Positions 1 through 18,824 of a stretch of 64,000 bases of DNA are shown in pieces. The notes beneath the pieces are model-generated. The model saw nothing but the letters and a program-made list of their open reading frames with translations, ran no database searches and was not told the DNA's origin. The stretch spans positions 27,099 through 91,098 of the forward strand of contig CAUYLG010034846.1 in NCBI GenBank assembly GCA_963573385.1. Direction: 5' to 3'. Position 1 is the stretch's first letter; every line of letters begins with the position of its first letter. The position numbers and the translations under genes are program-made. The DNA comes from Cacajao melanocephalus. Lineage: Eukaryota; Chordata; Mammalia; Primates; Pitheciidae.

Positions 1-1302
<1,302 letters not shown>

Positions 1303-1665
1303 CTAAGATACTACATATACTGTTCTGTACATTTTTTCACGTAAGAATATGCCCTGGAGATCTTGCCAAATCAGTAAGAAAACTGCTTTTTTCCTTCATA
1401 GCCAAATCACATTTCATTAAATATTATAATTTTACAGGCATTTCAAGGGACCATTTGCAATCTTCTGCTATTACAATGTTGCAGTGAATAATCCTGTCCA
1501 CAGATTATTTCACACATGGGCAAGTATAATTTGTAGAGCAATTTCCTTAGGGTGCAGTTGCTAGGTCAAAGGGTATTATGTGTTATTATTATGCCAGGCA
1601 GTGCAAAATTGGCTTCTATAGGAGTTGGGCCAATTTATACAGGGTTTTTTTTTTTTTGAAATCTT
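1303..1665 (+). mobile_element. Old LINE fragment
   Basis: AT-rich stretch with the phrases CTTGCCAAATCAGT, TGCTATTACAATG and TTGCTAGGTCAAAGGGTAT, typical of an old L1-type repeat found several times in this window. Exact family not assigned. Confidence 0.5.
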
Positions 1666-1726
1666 TGTTCTTCTTTTTAAATAAGAATTAATATGTTCTA
1701 TCTACTTCTAAAAATTCTAACTTTAC

Positions 1727-1832
1727 GGAGATTGCAGTGAGCTATCGCACCACTGCACTCCAGCCTGGGTGACAGAGCAAAACTCTGTCTCAAAAAAAAA
1801 AAAAACCCAACAAACAAACAAACAAACAAAAA
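1727..1832 (+). mobile_element. Alu 3'-end fragment with (CAAA)n tail
   Basis: Only the last part of the right arm (ACTCCAGCCTGGGTGACAG) is left, followed by A's and a short (CAAA) run. Confidence 0.85.
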
Positions 1833-1902
1833 TGTAACCTTATGGAAATATAAGATATGGAAAGCCAAAGAACCAGTTACAAGTCTTCATAAGGCATCTT
1901 CA

Positions 1903-2232
<330 letters not shown>

Positions 2233-3392
2233 CAAGTGCCCCTGGTAACACCACGTAACCTCAATCTGTACCCCAAGCCCCTTGGGGGAAGCTAGGGTGT
2301 TGAAATTAACTGATTGGTCATTTCCCACTGGAGACTGAGGAAGAGCCTTTGAGCACAGGGATTTCAACCCATAAGGGGCAGGACCTCCTAGGCATGGCAG
2401 GCTGGGGGTGAGGTTCAAGGAACGAAGGATGTGCAGTTGGTTTTCTAATACAGGCTACTAAAGACCAAGTCTGGTGAAGCCTTGGCTGGCAGGGGTAGCG
2501 CAGAAGGTGACACCAGGATGCGGGCAAAGGGTAAAAGAGGACAGTCAGTATGCTTTACAGGAGAAAGCAAATTGTGGGCTTTCCTTGGTATATTCCTTTG
2601 AATCATCTGTCCACACCACGACGACCCTTCTTCTCACTCAGAGCTGCTGCCTAGTTTGGTCTGCAGCACAGTATGCTAGAAACATTCAAGCTATCATCAA
2701 AAATTAGAAGAGCTCATGTAGAAAACCTGGATCTTTCGGTTCTCTCAAGAACATCTGCTGACCCATATTCTCCAAGGACTGAAGGGGCTGGAGGGCAGTC
2801 TGGCTGAATAGGACTCACCCAAACTGCTTTAGCCCACTGTTCTAGGCCTGCCTTGGAAGCAGTGTGAATGTGTAATTCCCATGAATTTTATTTTAAAACT
2901 CTGAACACTGTTTCCTTCGGTCCATCACCCTCATCTTTCTCCTGAGCTACTCCATGGAAGCAGCACAGTGGGCTCTGCATTGTGGGAGCTTCCTGCGTGG
3001 TGGGCATAGCGCTCCTGGTAACACCACGTAACCCTCAGAGTGCTTGGGTAGAATGTCCTCCAGGCAGGCAGCTACAACCCCAAGGCTGGCTGGCTCCTTC
3101 ATCAACGCAAGCCACGTGACACCTCCCTCCTTTGGTCCCAGGAAGGAGGAAGCAGATGGTGTTGGCAACCCCGCAGAGTAGGCAGGAGTCCACCAGCAGC
3201 ATGGCCCAGTCAGCGCTCCTCTGTCTCAGCAAGAGCATTCATTCCAAGAAACCAAAGAGCTGGCACCTCTGCAGAACCAGTGCCCCACTGTGCACAGGCA
3301 AGGGCTCCGCGGAACAGTACCCCTTTGCGGAAGAGAGTCATCAAAGCTTCTGTGTGCCTAGACCCAACCAGACAGTCTGGAAAAGGCATTCA

Positions 3393-6428
<3,036 letters not shown>

Positions 6429-6516
6429 TCAGCTGCTCCAGGAAGCAGACCTTATCTGGACAATAAAAATGACTTTCCCCAGTAGATTCTTATGCTGGCA
6501 AAAACTAATGAGAAAA

Positions 6517-6661
6517 CAGGGGGTCTCACTCTATTGCCCAGGCTGGAGTGTGGTGGGGTACACTTGGCTCACTGCAACCTCTGCTTCCCGGCCTCAAGCA
6601 ATCCTCTTACCTCGGCCTTCTGAGTAGCTGGGATTAGAGGCATGAGCCACCTCATCTGGCC
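6517..6661 (-). mobile_element. Alu monomer or fragment
   Basis: Single arm from GTCTCACTCTATTGCCC to TCATCTGGCC, diverged; the other arm is missing. Confidence 0.85.
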
Positions 6662-6849
6662 TCTTTCTTTTTTTAAAAATAAAACTTTTCTGCCTTCTTG
6701 TAGAGCCTTCTGTCTGCAAAAACTGAAAGCTCACTGTAAACAATGCAAGTGATGAAGGATTTGCCAACAGGGAAGATGAGTCACTGAAATGAAGGGCTTG
6801 TGGCCCTTCTTCCAGACCCAGAGCCCACACCTACTCAGGGGGCTGATTT

Positions 6850-7690
<841 letters not shown>

Positions 7691-8354
7691 AGTGTCAGTG
7701 AATCTACACTCCACAGGTGAAGTGATAAAGGTGACGAGAAATGGCCAAATGAAGGTTTCTGCTCTAACTCAGTGCTCCACTCACTGAATGCAACTTTCTA
7801 CTGGACGAGATTCAAGGAGGACAGCCACGCCCCTGGCAGGGACTCCTCCAATGCCAGTGGCTTATCTGTAAATGGAAGCCAAACTCTACACAGACACCCT
7901 CTTCCAAGATTCACCTAACCCGGCAACTCACTGTTCGTGATTATTACAGAGGGAACGCTAATGATCGGTTCTCACAACTTCTACCTAAAAGAGAAGCTTT
8001 CAGGTAGTGGCACTTCAGTGTTCTCCAAATCTAAGAACTGAGTCCCCACATTGTGGGCCCACTTGCCACCTGATACCTTGGTGGGAGGATGTGGCCCCGG
8101 GGCAGCAGAGAACCACACTGGGGGCTGTGCCTTTACCAAAGCTCCGCCCTCACCTCTTCCCTGGCAGGCGAGCTCCAGCATAACTGGCCCTCACTGGAGC
8201 CACCAAGGTGGAGTAAAGGCTGGATATCAGGAAGGAGTAACACTTTGTCCTCTCTAGAACTTTTGGTGGTACAGAGGTACTTCAGTCCTTCCATTAAAAT
8301 GTGCAATATCCATGTCATTACAGAGCTCGTGATGTGAATGGAATGATGACAGCA

Positions 8355-8600
8355 GCCAGTATCTGCCCCTACTCTGTGCCATATTTGGGTTAAGCACTTG
8401 ACCTATGCTGGCCTATAAATGTCTCATGGATACCTCGGAACCACCAGCAGAGGCAGGTATCATTCCTACTTCAAGGGAGGACACTGAGGCTCTGAAGTCA
8501 AACAATTCTCCAGGTTCCATCAAGCGAACAAGTGGTCTAGCTGGAAACCACGCAAGGCTGTCAGATTTCAAAAGTCATGCTATACTGCCCATCAATATGA
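8355..8600 (+). mobile_element. MIR
   Basis: CTACTCTGTGCCATATTTGG, TTAAGCACTTGACC and GACACTGAGGCTCTGAAG lie in MIR order. Confidence 0.65.
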
Positions 8601-9706
8601 TCCCTAAGCAAACTGTTAGAAACATTTTAAAAATAACTTCTAAGGCCCTATTTTGATTATTACTTCATAATCATCTAGCTGAATAACTAGCTCAGTCTCT
8701 ACATTCTGTCTGAAGTAACTACAGGGAACAATTTTACAAAAGCTGCCATGGTCATTTCCAGCACAGACTTGAAAGAAAAGGATGCTGGGATGGGCAGGCT
8801 AAGATCAGGGTCCCTTTTACCATGTGGTTTCCTACGTCAGTAGGGAGGCCAGGAGGTCAGTATGCAGGCCAGGAGGGCGCTGCCGGCAGACAGCTTTGTT
8901 CACATTCCTCAACAGGCAAACCCCAGCAGCAGGTTTCTGCCTGCCAGCCTCAGCAAGGCCCTGTGCCTCCCTGAAACATCCCCTTCCCTGAATAGTCTTA
9001 GCACTGGCTGAACACTCAGAGAGGACTCGCAGTAGGAGGCAAGGGTGCAGCCATGCAAGTGGGCCCCAGGCAGCCAGGCCCTGTGTTTTCAGCCCACCAC
9101 ACAGGGGCTGTTTCTCTAATGACAGCACCATGCCACCCTCGGCCCCCCAGGGTTTCTGTAAGTACTGTGCTGGCAGGAGGTAAGCCTCCAGGGAGGCTGC
9201 AGTACAATGATAATGGAGGATTCTGTGCTGCTCTTACTCATGACTGGGTCTGTTTAGAGCAACGGCAGAAGTCTCTGTCTGGGAAGCTGCTAGGCCCACG
9301 ATTAGGGAGGTTACATGCTTCTCTGCCAAGCTCAGCTCACAGGGAATGAAGTTTTCAAGCCTCAGCTCTGTCCACAGTGTTTCTTACAGGAACTGGCTCT
9401 GAGTCATTGCATAAGCTCCTCTGGGGTGATGAGGCCTTTCCTAATAAGGCACAGGGGAAAACTGGTCACTGGGGACAAGGCTGTCCACAGATGTGCTGCT
9501 CCACTGGCTCTAAAAGCCAGGAAAAATGAAGGCAGGGAAAAAGAAACACATGAAGCACCAGGGCACGAGAGGAAGCAGCTTCATTTACATCTCCCAGTTT
9601 CCCAGTTCTGCTGCTGCAAGACTAGTAGTGCCATCTGCCAAAGGGAAGGATGCCGGGGCCACCCCTAGAGAGCCAGCTCCCACTCACCACCCGACTCCTC
9701 TGTTTA

Positions 9707-9967
<261 letters not shown>

Positions 9968-10388
9968 CTAAGTGATCATGACAAAGCTAACCAAACAAAA
10001 AGCAAGGGGCAGACCAGCAGTGGAACAAATGTTTGGCATCACTTTAGTCACTTTATAAGCTCTCCGCTGACGACTACAGAGACAAAGGAGCTGCTGCAAC
10101 CTGTACAAAGGCTTCCATTTCACTAGTGGGCAGGACAAGGCTCGGGGACTTTACGACATGTTGAGGAGCCAGGTCCAGGAACCTCCAGCTGACACAAGAA
10201 ACACCTCTCTGCAAGTTGAGACAGCTCTGGCCTCACTACGGACAACTCTGCCTAGATCCAAACCAAGATTGAACAGGGCCCCTTCGATATCCATGAAGTC
10301 TTCATGGGGTGTAGACAGGATCAATATGAACCTTTCCAACAAGTTCCAGAATATCAAGAACCACGAAAGCTAAAAAGGCTAATAACAC

Positions 10389-10569
10389 ACCAGGCGTGGT
10401 GGCACACACGTGTAATCCCAGCACTTTGGGAGGCTGAAGCGGGCAGATCACAAGGTCAGGAGATCGAGATCATCCTGGCCAATATGGTGAAATCCTGTCT
10501 CTACTAAAAATACAAAAATTAGCCAGTCTCATAACCTGGTCTCAAAATAAATAAATAAATATTTAAAAA
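10389..10569 (+). mobile_element. Alu, truncated right arm
   Basis: Left arm complete, right arm reduced to AAATTAGCCAG plus a short remnant, then (AAAT) tail. Confidence 0.9.
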
Positions 10570-10574
10570 CAAAA

Positions 10575-10875
10575 TTTTTTTCTTTTCTTTTTTTGAGACA
10601 GAATCTTGCTTTGTCACCCAGGCGGGAGTGCAGTGGCAAGATCTCGGCTCACTGCAACTGTTGCCTCCGGGGTTCAAGCAATCCTCTGCCTCAGCTACCT
10701 GAGTAGCTGGGATTACAGGTGCCTGCCACCATGCCCAGCTAATTTTTTTTGTATTTTTAGTAGAGACAGGGTTTCATCGTCTTGGCCAGGCTGGTCTTGA
10801 ACTCCTGACTCATGATCCACCTGCCTCAGCCTCCCAAAGTGCTGGGATTACAGGTGTGAGCCACCTCACCCAGCC
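10575..10875 (-). mobile_element. Alu, full length
   Basis: T-rich start, GAGACAGAATCTTGC and end CACCTCACCCAGCC. It forms an inverted pair with the Alu just before it, within PRRC2B intron 2. Confidence 0.95.
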
Positions 10876-11137
10876 AAAAAAAAATTGTTTTAAGGTTAAC
10901 ACTAATGCATATTAAGTCCCATTCTACCAATCAGTATAAAAATATCCACAGGTTCAATAAGGTAATCAGTGGAGAAACAATTCCACTACAGGAAGAATCG
11001 GGATGCTCAAGGCTCTGAAATCACACCTCAAGTAGAAAGTAGAGGGTGATTCTACATGCATGCCCAGAAGTCTGATGTGCCAGGACCATACTGTGTAACC
11101 AGGTGAGGGAACTCTGGGTTTCTGGAGTTTGTCACTA

Positions 11138-11348
<211 letters not shown>

Positions 11349-12002
11349 CTTTGAAATAGAGAAGAAGAAAAAAAAGTGTCACTCCAGCAGAACCTCTGAT
11401 CCAGCGATGTGAATCCTTCAGGAATCATGGACCTCCTTGAAAACCTGAAGACAGCTTTGGACTGTCCTTAGAAAAATGCTCTCGCTGCCCCCAAGGCTGT
11501 TCATTCACATTTACAGGGCATTTTGTAGACACTCTGAGGAGATCTGTAGAGTACCCCAAGTCCCCACCTGCTGTTCATTCCTCTCACTCTGAGTTAGGTG
11601 GAGTCTACTGCACACAAACCACGCTGACATGTAAACTTCAGCAGAGCCACCTCCAAGTCAAGGACAGTTCAAGATGCAAAAATAAATGCTCAGTACCTGT
11701 GGGACATCCATGTATAACATCGAAAATAAGGCTGGCAGAATAGGAGAGGTACACTTACACCACCATCTTAAAGACAAGCAAAACCAAATCAAAGGAGGGC
11801 AACCAAAGAATTATCCTTCAGAAATAACTGGGTATATGCACTTTTCAAAATAAACAACTAGTACCCGGAGAGAAAACATCTGTTCAGGCAACAAAAGGGC
11901 TCTCTAAGGTACACGCATGGAAAACAGAAAGCAAGAACTCCCTAGGGCTGACGAAGGAGAGACTATATGAGGGCTATGCCAACTGCACCTGCCCCCCCAA
12001 CC

Positions 12003-12288
12003 TTTTTTTTGAGACAGAATCTTGCTCTGCTACCAGGTTGGAGTGTAGTGGCTCAAGCTCAGCTCACTGAAACCTCTACCTCCTGAGTTCAAGCAATTCC
12101 CCCGCCTCAGCCTCCTGAGTAGTAGGATTACAGGAATGTGCCACTACGCCCAGCTATTTTTTTATTTTTAGTAGAGATGGGGTTACACCATGTTGGCCAG
12201 ATGGTCTCAATCTCTTTGACCTCGTGATCTGCCCGCCCTGGCTCTCCCAAAGTGCTGGGATTACAGGCATGAGCCTCCACACCTGACC
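12003..12288 (-). mobile_element. Alu
   Basis: TTTTTTTTGAGACAGAATC start and CACACCTGACC end, several small deletions. Confidence 0.93.
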
Positions 12289-12407
12289 TGTATTGCCCCT
12301 TTCAAGGGAAAACCTTGAAAAGATCTCCAAGAAACAAGCTTCCTTCCTCTACCACTTTCTAATGTTCTACAGGTGTCCATGAGTCTATTAGCACTCTCCT
12401 CATCAGT

Positions 12408-12440
12408 TCATTCATTCACTCGCTCATTCATTCATTCAAA
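12408..12440. repeat. (TTCA)n short tandem repeat
   Basis: TTCATTCATTCACTCGCTCA and following units, imperfect; the adjacent Alu inserted at its edge. Confidence 0.8.
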
Positions 12441-12451
12441 TACTAAGTGAC

Positions 12452-12670
12452 TGGCTGGATGTGGTGACTCACACCTGTAAGCCCAGCACTTTGGGAGGCT
12501 GAGGTGGGCAGATCACTTAAGGTCAGGAGTTCGAGACCAGCCTGGCCACCATGGTGAAATCCCCTCTCTACTAAAAATATAAAAATTAGGCAGGTATGGT
12601 GGCACATGCCTGTAATCCCAGCTACAGCCTGGGCAAGAGAGCGAGACTCTGTCTTAAAAACAAACAAACA
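12452..12670 (+). mobile_element. Alu with internal deletion
   Basis: GGCTGGATGTGGTGACTC head; most of the right arm is lost. Flanked by 13-base duplications CAAATACTAAGTG at 12437-12449 and 12671-12683. Confidence 0.93.
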
Positions 12671-12798
12671 CAAATACTAAGTGCCCACCAAGGACACTGT
12701 GTGCCAGGCTCTGAGGACTAAGAGCTTCCCTGCCTTTTATTCCACACCCAACCTTGGCAATAAGTTCTAAACTTCCCTACCAAAAACCAGAAACTCTT

Positions 12799-12930
12799 GA
12801 TGGGCTCAGTGGATCATGCCTGTAATCCCAGCTACTCAGGAAGGCTGAGGTGGGAAGACTACTTGAGGCCAGAAGTTTGAGACCAGCCTAGTCAACATAG
12901 CTAGACACTGTCTCTAAAAAAATTAAAATA
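12799..12930 (+). mobile_element. Alu monomer (left-arm type)
   Basis: Single diverged arm ending in AAAAAAATTAAAATA, directly abutting the next Alu. Confidence 0.85.
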
Positions 12931-13225
12931 GGCCAGGTGTGGTAGCTCACACCTATAATCACAGCACTTTGGGAGGCTGAGGTGGGCAGATCACCTGAGG
13001 TCAGGAGTTTGAGAACAGCCTGGCCAACATGGCGAAACCCCATCTTTAATAAAATTACAAAAATTAGCCAGGCGTGGTGGTGCATGCTTATGATCCCAGC
13101 TACTGGGGAGGCTGAGACATAAGAATCGCTTGAAGCCAGGAGGCGGAAGTTGCAGTGAGCCAAGACTTCGCTACTGCACTCCAGACTGGGTGACAGAAGA
13201 TGATTCCATCTCTAAATAAATAAAT
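12931..13225 (+). mobile_element. Alu, full length
   Basis: GGCCAGGTGTGGTAGCTCAC head, both arms, (AAAT) tail. Confidence 0.94.
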
Positions 13226-13226
13226 A

Positions 13227-13386
13227 GCACAGCATGTTGGTATGCACCTACAGTCCCAGCTACTTAGGCGGCTGAGGCAGGAGGATCACCTGAGCCCAGG
13301 AGCTTGAGGCTGCAATGAGCTACGATCAGGCCACTGCACTCCAGCCTGAGCAACAGAGGCAGATCCCATCACTTAAAAAACAAAAC
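13227..13386 (+). mobile_element. Alu right-arm fragment
   Basis: Begins in ATGTTGGTATGCACC and ends CAGCCTGAGCAACAG plus short A tail; only one arm present. Confidence 0.85.
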
Positions 13387-14645
13387 TTGTGTAAGTGACC
13401 ATCACTTCTCCCTGGAAAACAAAGCTAAAGCAATAATTAAGGCACATGGATAACATGTCCTCAATGACACAATGGCAACAACTATGACCCCCCATTTCAC
13501 CACTGACTGGTAAAAGGCACTTGGTGGTAGCTTCGGGAGCAAGGTTTGCCATTTCACCATCTCGTTCTGACACCATGCAGGCCAGGAGGAACACACCCAT
13601 GTTGTGGGGAGGCAATATGTACCCTGAAGGATGATTTTAAAGATAAAACTCTATATTGTGATCCAAATAAAACACAGGGAGCTGAAACTGATTACAAACA
13701 GGGGCCAAAACAAGTGAGATAAAAGACGCTGACTGAGCCAGTCCCATGTCAAACGTGCAAGTGTGCAAACCATCCTTTCATTCATTTAACAGGTACTGAC
13801 TGATACCTAAGATCTGCCAGTCACTGAGGGACAGATTCACATGCAGTTCGCATCTGGAAATGCTCATAAAGAACGCAGGAAGATGGATGCTGAGAGATGA
13901 GCAGTCAAAAGTTGGATCTGTATGAGCAGGGGACACAACTAAGTGGCCAACACTGCACCCTTCTTCAACGAACTTCTCCTCTCCTCCCCACATGGCTTCA
14001 GCCATCCTGGTTGGTTACTTAACTCCGTTCCCTCACTCAAATCTCAGTTTATTCAGCTGCGGCCATGGGCCAAGTAATACCAGGGTGTTTGAAAATGTGT
14101 AGGAGCATTTTTGATGTCACAATGATGGGAGTGCCGCCCACATTCGGTGGCCAAGCCCAAGGATGCTGACTGTACTAGTGTGTGTAGGAGAGTCTGGCAC
14201 AATGAAGAAACATACGAGCAAAAGCGCTTCCAAGCGCTCACTGCCCCCAAGTTACCTGCCAGCAGCCACTTGACCCCAGCAGCCCTCCCCAGACCCCACC
14301 TCCTGCACCAGAGCAAAGGGCAGCAATGCTCAGGATGGGAGACGGTCCCACATGCCCAATTCTGATCGTGGTGCCCAGGACCTGGCTGCTTCCTTGCCCT
14401 GGGGTCCATGGACTATTTTAAATCTCCCTCCCGGAGGCTGGGTCTAGCGAGTTTCTGTCCCACTCCCCAAAAGTCATAACTAATAAGAGCATCCTTCCCT
14501 GAGCTAGATGGCAAGCCTCTTGAGGACAGAGTGAGATCCTGCCTCAAAAACAAAAAAAAATTCAAGGCAAGAGAAGCAAAGATTTACCAGCCGTTCTGAT
14601 TTAACAAATCAGGCATGTGAAGATTTCACATTGTATGATTTCTGT

Positions 14646-14943
14646 TCTTTCTTTTTTCTGAGACAGAGTTTCTCCCTGTCGCCCAGGCTGGAGTGCAGCG
14701 GCACAATCTTGGCTCACTACAACCTCCGCCTCCTGGGTTCAAGCAATTCTCCAGCCACAGCCTCCCAAATAGCTGGGATTGTTACAGTGTGTGCCACCAC
14801 ACCTGGCTAATTTCCGTATTTTTAGTAGAGATGGGATTTCACCATGTTGGCCAGGGTGGTCTCAAATTCCTGACCTCAAGTGTTCTGCCCACCTTGGCCT
14901 CCCAAAGTGCTAGGATTACAAGCGTGAGCCACCACACTCAGCC
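14646..14943 (-). mobile_element. Alu, full length
   Basis: CTTTTTTCTGAGACAGAG start, CACTCAGCC end. Confidence 0.95.
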
Positions 14944-15038
14944 AGTGCCCCCCACCTTTTAACCAAGTTTTGCACTTGTCAGGCACACTATTGGCCTCTC
15001 TAGACCTCAGTTTCCTCATCTACTGAAGGGGTGGCCTA

Positions 15039-15761
<723 letters not shown>

Positions 15762-17189
15762 CGGCTTACTGTGGAATTAGCCACTTCTTACAAGCCTGGG
15801 AATGGATCCTATTTTCCTATATAAACTTAGGATACCAACAAGCAACCAGGCGAGTCACTGCTGCAGTGAATGAAAGCAGCCCCTATGAGGACAATCACAC
15901 TCTCCACAGTGAAGACTGCACTGGTGGAGATTCTTTCAGCCTCGATGTTCCTCAGAGCAGAGGCTGGCAAACTACAGTCAGCCTGAAGAAAAATAAGCAA
16001 GAGGCCATCTATGGCCCACAAAGCCTCTGCCTGTCCCTTTACAAAGTGTGTTTATGCACACCTGCTTTAGAGCAGTTGAGAGACCTTTCACTGGACACAA
16101 CTCCAAAATAAAACCAGAATCATTAGGATTTCCTTTCACTGTACGATCTCCACTGACCTGGCGAGTGTGAGGCCAGGCCCCGCCCACAACCATCTGGCTG
16201 CACTGCCTGCCATCTGAATTTCACAAACATCAGGCCAGGGCACTGTTAGTAGGGCTTTGCTGGGCTTCAAATACCTGCTGAGTTTCCATTCATCAACACA
16301 CACACATACCCCAAGCTAACCTAGCCCATCTGATGGCAGGAAGGCGGCACCAGTGAGCATCCAAGTGTGAACCAGGAAGCCAGCTGAGGCAAGAGAACAG
16401 CTCTCTGGTGTGTCTGAGGCTTTTCCATCCAACTCTGACTCACCCCTGCATCACTCCCTGGGTCTGTGGGACTAGACATCAGGTCCTCACAGGCGAGCAT
16501 GAGTCGAACCTGGCTCACGGCCACAGCTTTACCTCGCCTTCTCTCCCTTTTTAGGCAACAGAATTCTTTTTCTCCCCAAACAGAATCTGATTTGGAAGCT
16601 CAGTATGACATATGAAGTACACACAAGCTCACGAGGCACACTGGGAGGAAGTCCAGCCTGCATGCCCCCTTGCTGCAAGTCCTCCTTTCCCACAGCAGCC
16701 ACCCAGAGACACTGCCATGGAGAGCTAGAGCATTCCACAATTTGCAGCCTAAAAGAAAATACTGCCATTAGGCAGATGAAAAAAGGGCCTAAAACCCATA
16801 TGAAGATAGATTTGGGAACAAATGAACGGAGAAAAGAACACTAAAAAATAATCCAGGTTGCATATTTTGGCACATAATCTAAAGAAGTGCGCCCAGGCTT
16901 TGCTGGAACAAAAACAACCAGAAAGATTCACCAACAAGGGCAACTTCACATCCAAGCCCTGCCTCTCCAGACAGCGCCTGCCTGGCCAACAGGTTCCTGC
17001 TATCCGTCCACCAGAGGGAACATCTCTCCCTTGTATCAAAAGCCACTTCCGGGTAACAGGATTAATTTCACTCCACTTGAGTGCCAGCCCATGTCAGATG
17101 CCTGACCAGGACACTGGGATGACCTGTCACTCACCAGGAACCACTACGGCTCCATGGCTCCACATTTGGGGTAGTGAGCGGCTGCCAGC

Positions 17190-17345
17190 ATTTTGAGGGC
17201 CAGGCACCCTGCTAAGCACTCATGTGCTCTACTCCCCTTCACAATAGCACTTTCTGGAAGTTTGACAAAGAGCAACACTAAGGTTCAGTCAATCAGGACA
17301 GAAAAGTAATGCACGCAAGGTCACAAGGCTGCCGAGTGCAAGGCC
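17190..17345 (+). mobile_element. MIR-like fragment
   Basis: GCCAGGCACCCTGCTAAGC and AAGGTCACAAGGCTGCCGAG fit the MIR consensus. Confidence 0.5.
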
Positions 17346-18553
17346 AGGCTTGGAGCCCAGGCTGCACTGGATGCCAGGCTGCAGACTGAATGCCCTGCGA
17401 CCCAGAGTCTGCATTCCCAGTGGGAGCGCGGGTGCAGACACGAAAGGCAGCACAATGGGTTGTGATATGAGTCAACCCAGGCTCAACAGCTGCTTTCTGG
17501 CCAACTGCACGGATGATGGTGCCGGATAGCTTCAAAAACAAGCAGTTTATTTACACCATGCCACCAACAGCCAGATTCACACCCCAGGCAAATCCAATCC
17601 CCTGACTCTCTTCACAGGAGGGCACCTGGAGATTTCATGGCTCTTTCCTCCACTCACAATAGTGACAAAGGCCCAATGCCTGACCTCAAGGGGACATAGT
17701 GAGTGCTGCAAAGTGCCCTGGCCATGAGGCTGGAGGTAGTGAGAGAGGAAGGTGGAATGTCTCTCTATAGAAGGAACGGAAATATCCCACTGCTAGACAA
17801 AACATACCAAAAATCATGATTCGACAGGAATGGAAATGGATAGCAGGCTGGATAAACACTTCAGGAAATAACTATGTGGGCCAGGAAGGAAGCGGCCATG
17901 GGACAGTTTACTTGTTAAGTCTCAGTCAAGAACCGTCACCACAAAATCCAGGGACAAGATTAAAGAAGTCGATCCTCCTCCAACACACCCATCAATGTCC
18001 GGCAAAAAGAACTTTGACATAAGGAAGGCGACCTCACCTACTTCAAATACTCAAATGTTTACTGACCAACGCTGCGCCAAACCCCAGGTCACATGGTGCT
18101 GGGGACATGGACACATGAGACTCCACCCTATATTCCCCCAGCAGGAGACATCTGCAAACTTTGTAAAGGACCAGACAGTAAATGTACTCGGCTTTCCTGG
18201 CCACATAGAGCCAATCTCTGCTGCAACTGCTCGACTCTGCCTGACACTGTTGTTGTAGCATGAAAGTAACCCCAGATAATACATAAACAAAGGGGCATAG
18301 CCGTATTTACAAAACCAGGAGGCGGGCTGAATCGGGGCTGCAGTTTGCTGCCTTCTGGTTCAGTGAAGCAAGCATGGACATGAATACACTGCAAGATGAT
18401 GATGAACTTGTATGCATACCAGAGTATGGGAATCCCAGCTGGATTTGAGAGGACACTTCTGCTGCCTCACTCAGTGACAGCATGACCCAACCACCACCAC
18501 ACCTCCAGCTTGCAGAAGCTACTTACGTGACACTGTCAGAAAAAGCAGAGGAA

Positions 18554-18824
18554 GGCTGGGCATGGTGGCAGATCACCTGAGGTCAGGAGTTGCGAGACCG
18601 GCCTGGCCGACATGGCGAAGCCCTGTCTCTACTAAAAATACAAAAATTAGCTAGGCATGGTGGTGCACACCTGCAATCCCAGCTACTCGGGAGGCTGAGA
18701 CAGGACCTGCTTAAAAGTAGGAGGTGGAGGTTGCAGTGAATCGTGATCATGCCACTGCCCTCCAGCCTGGGTGACAGAGCAAGACTCCAACTCGGAAAAA
18801 AAAAAAAAGAAAAGAAAAGAAAAA
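18554..18824 (+). mobile_element. Alu with deletion in left arm
   Basis: GGCTGGGCATGGTGGC jumps straight to AGATCACCTGAGGTC; the rest is intact with an A/AAAG tail. Confidence 0.93.
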
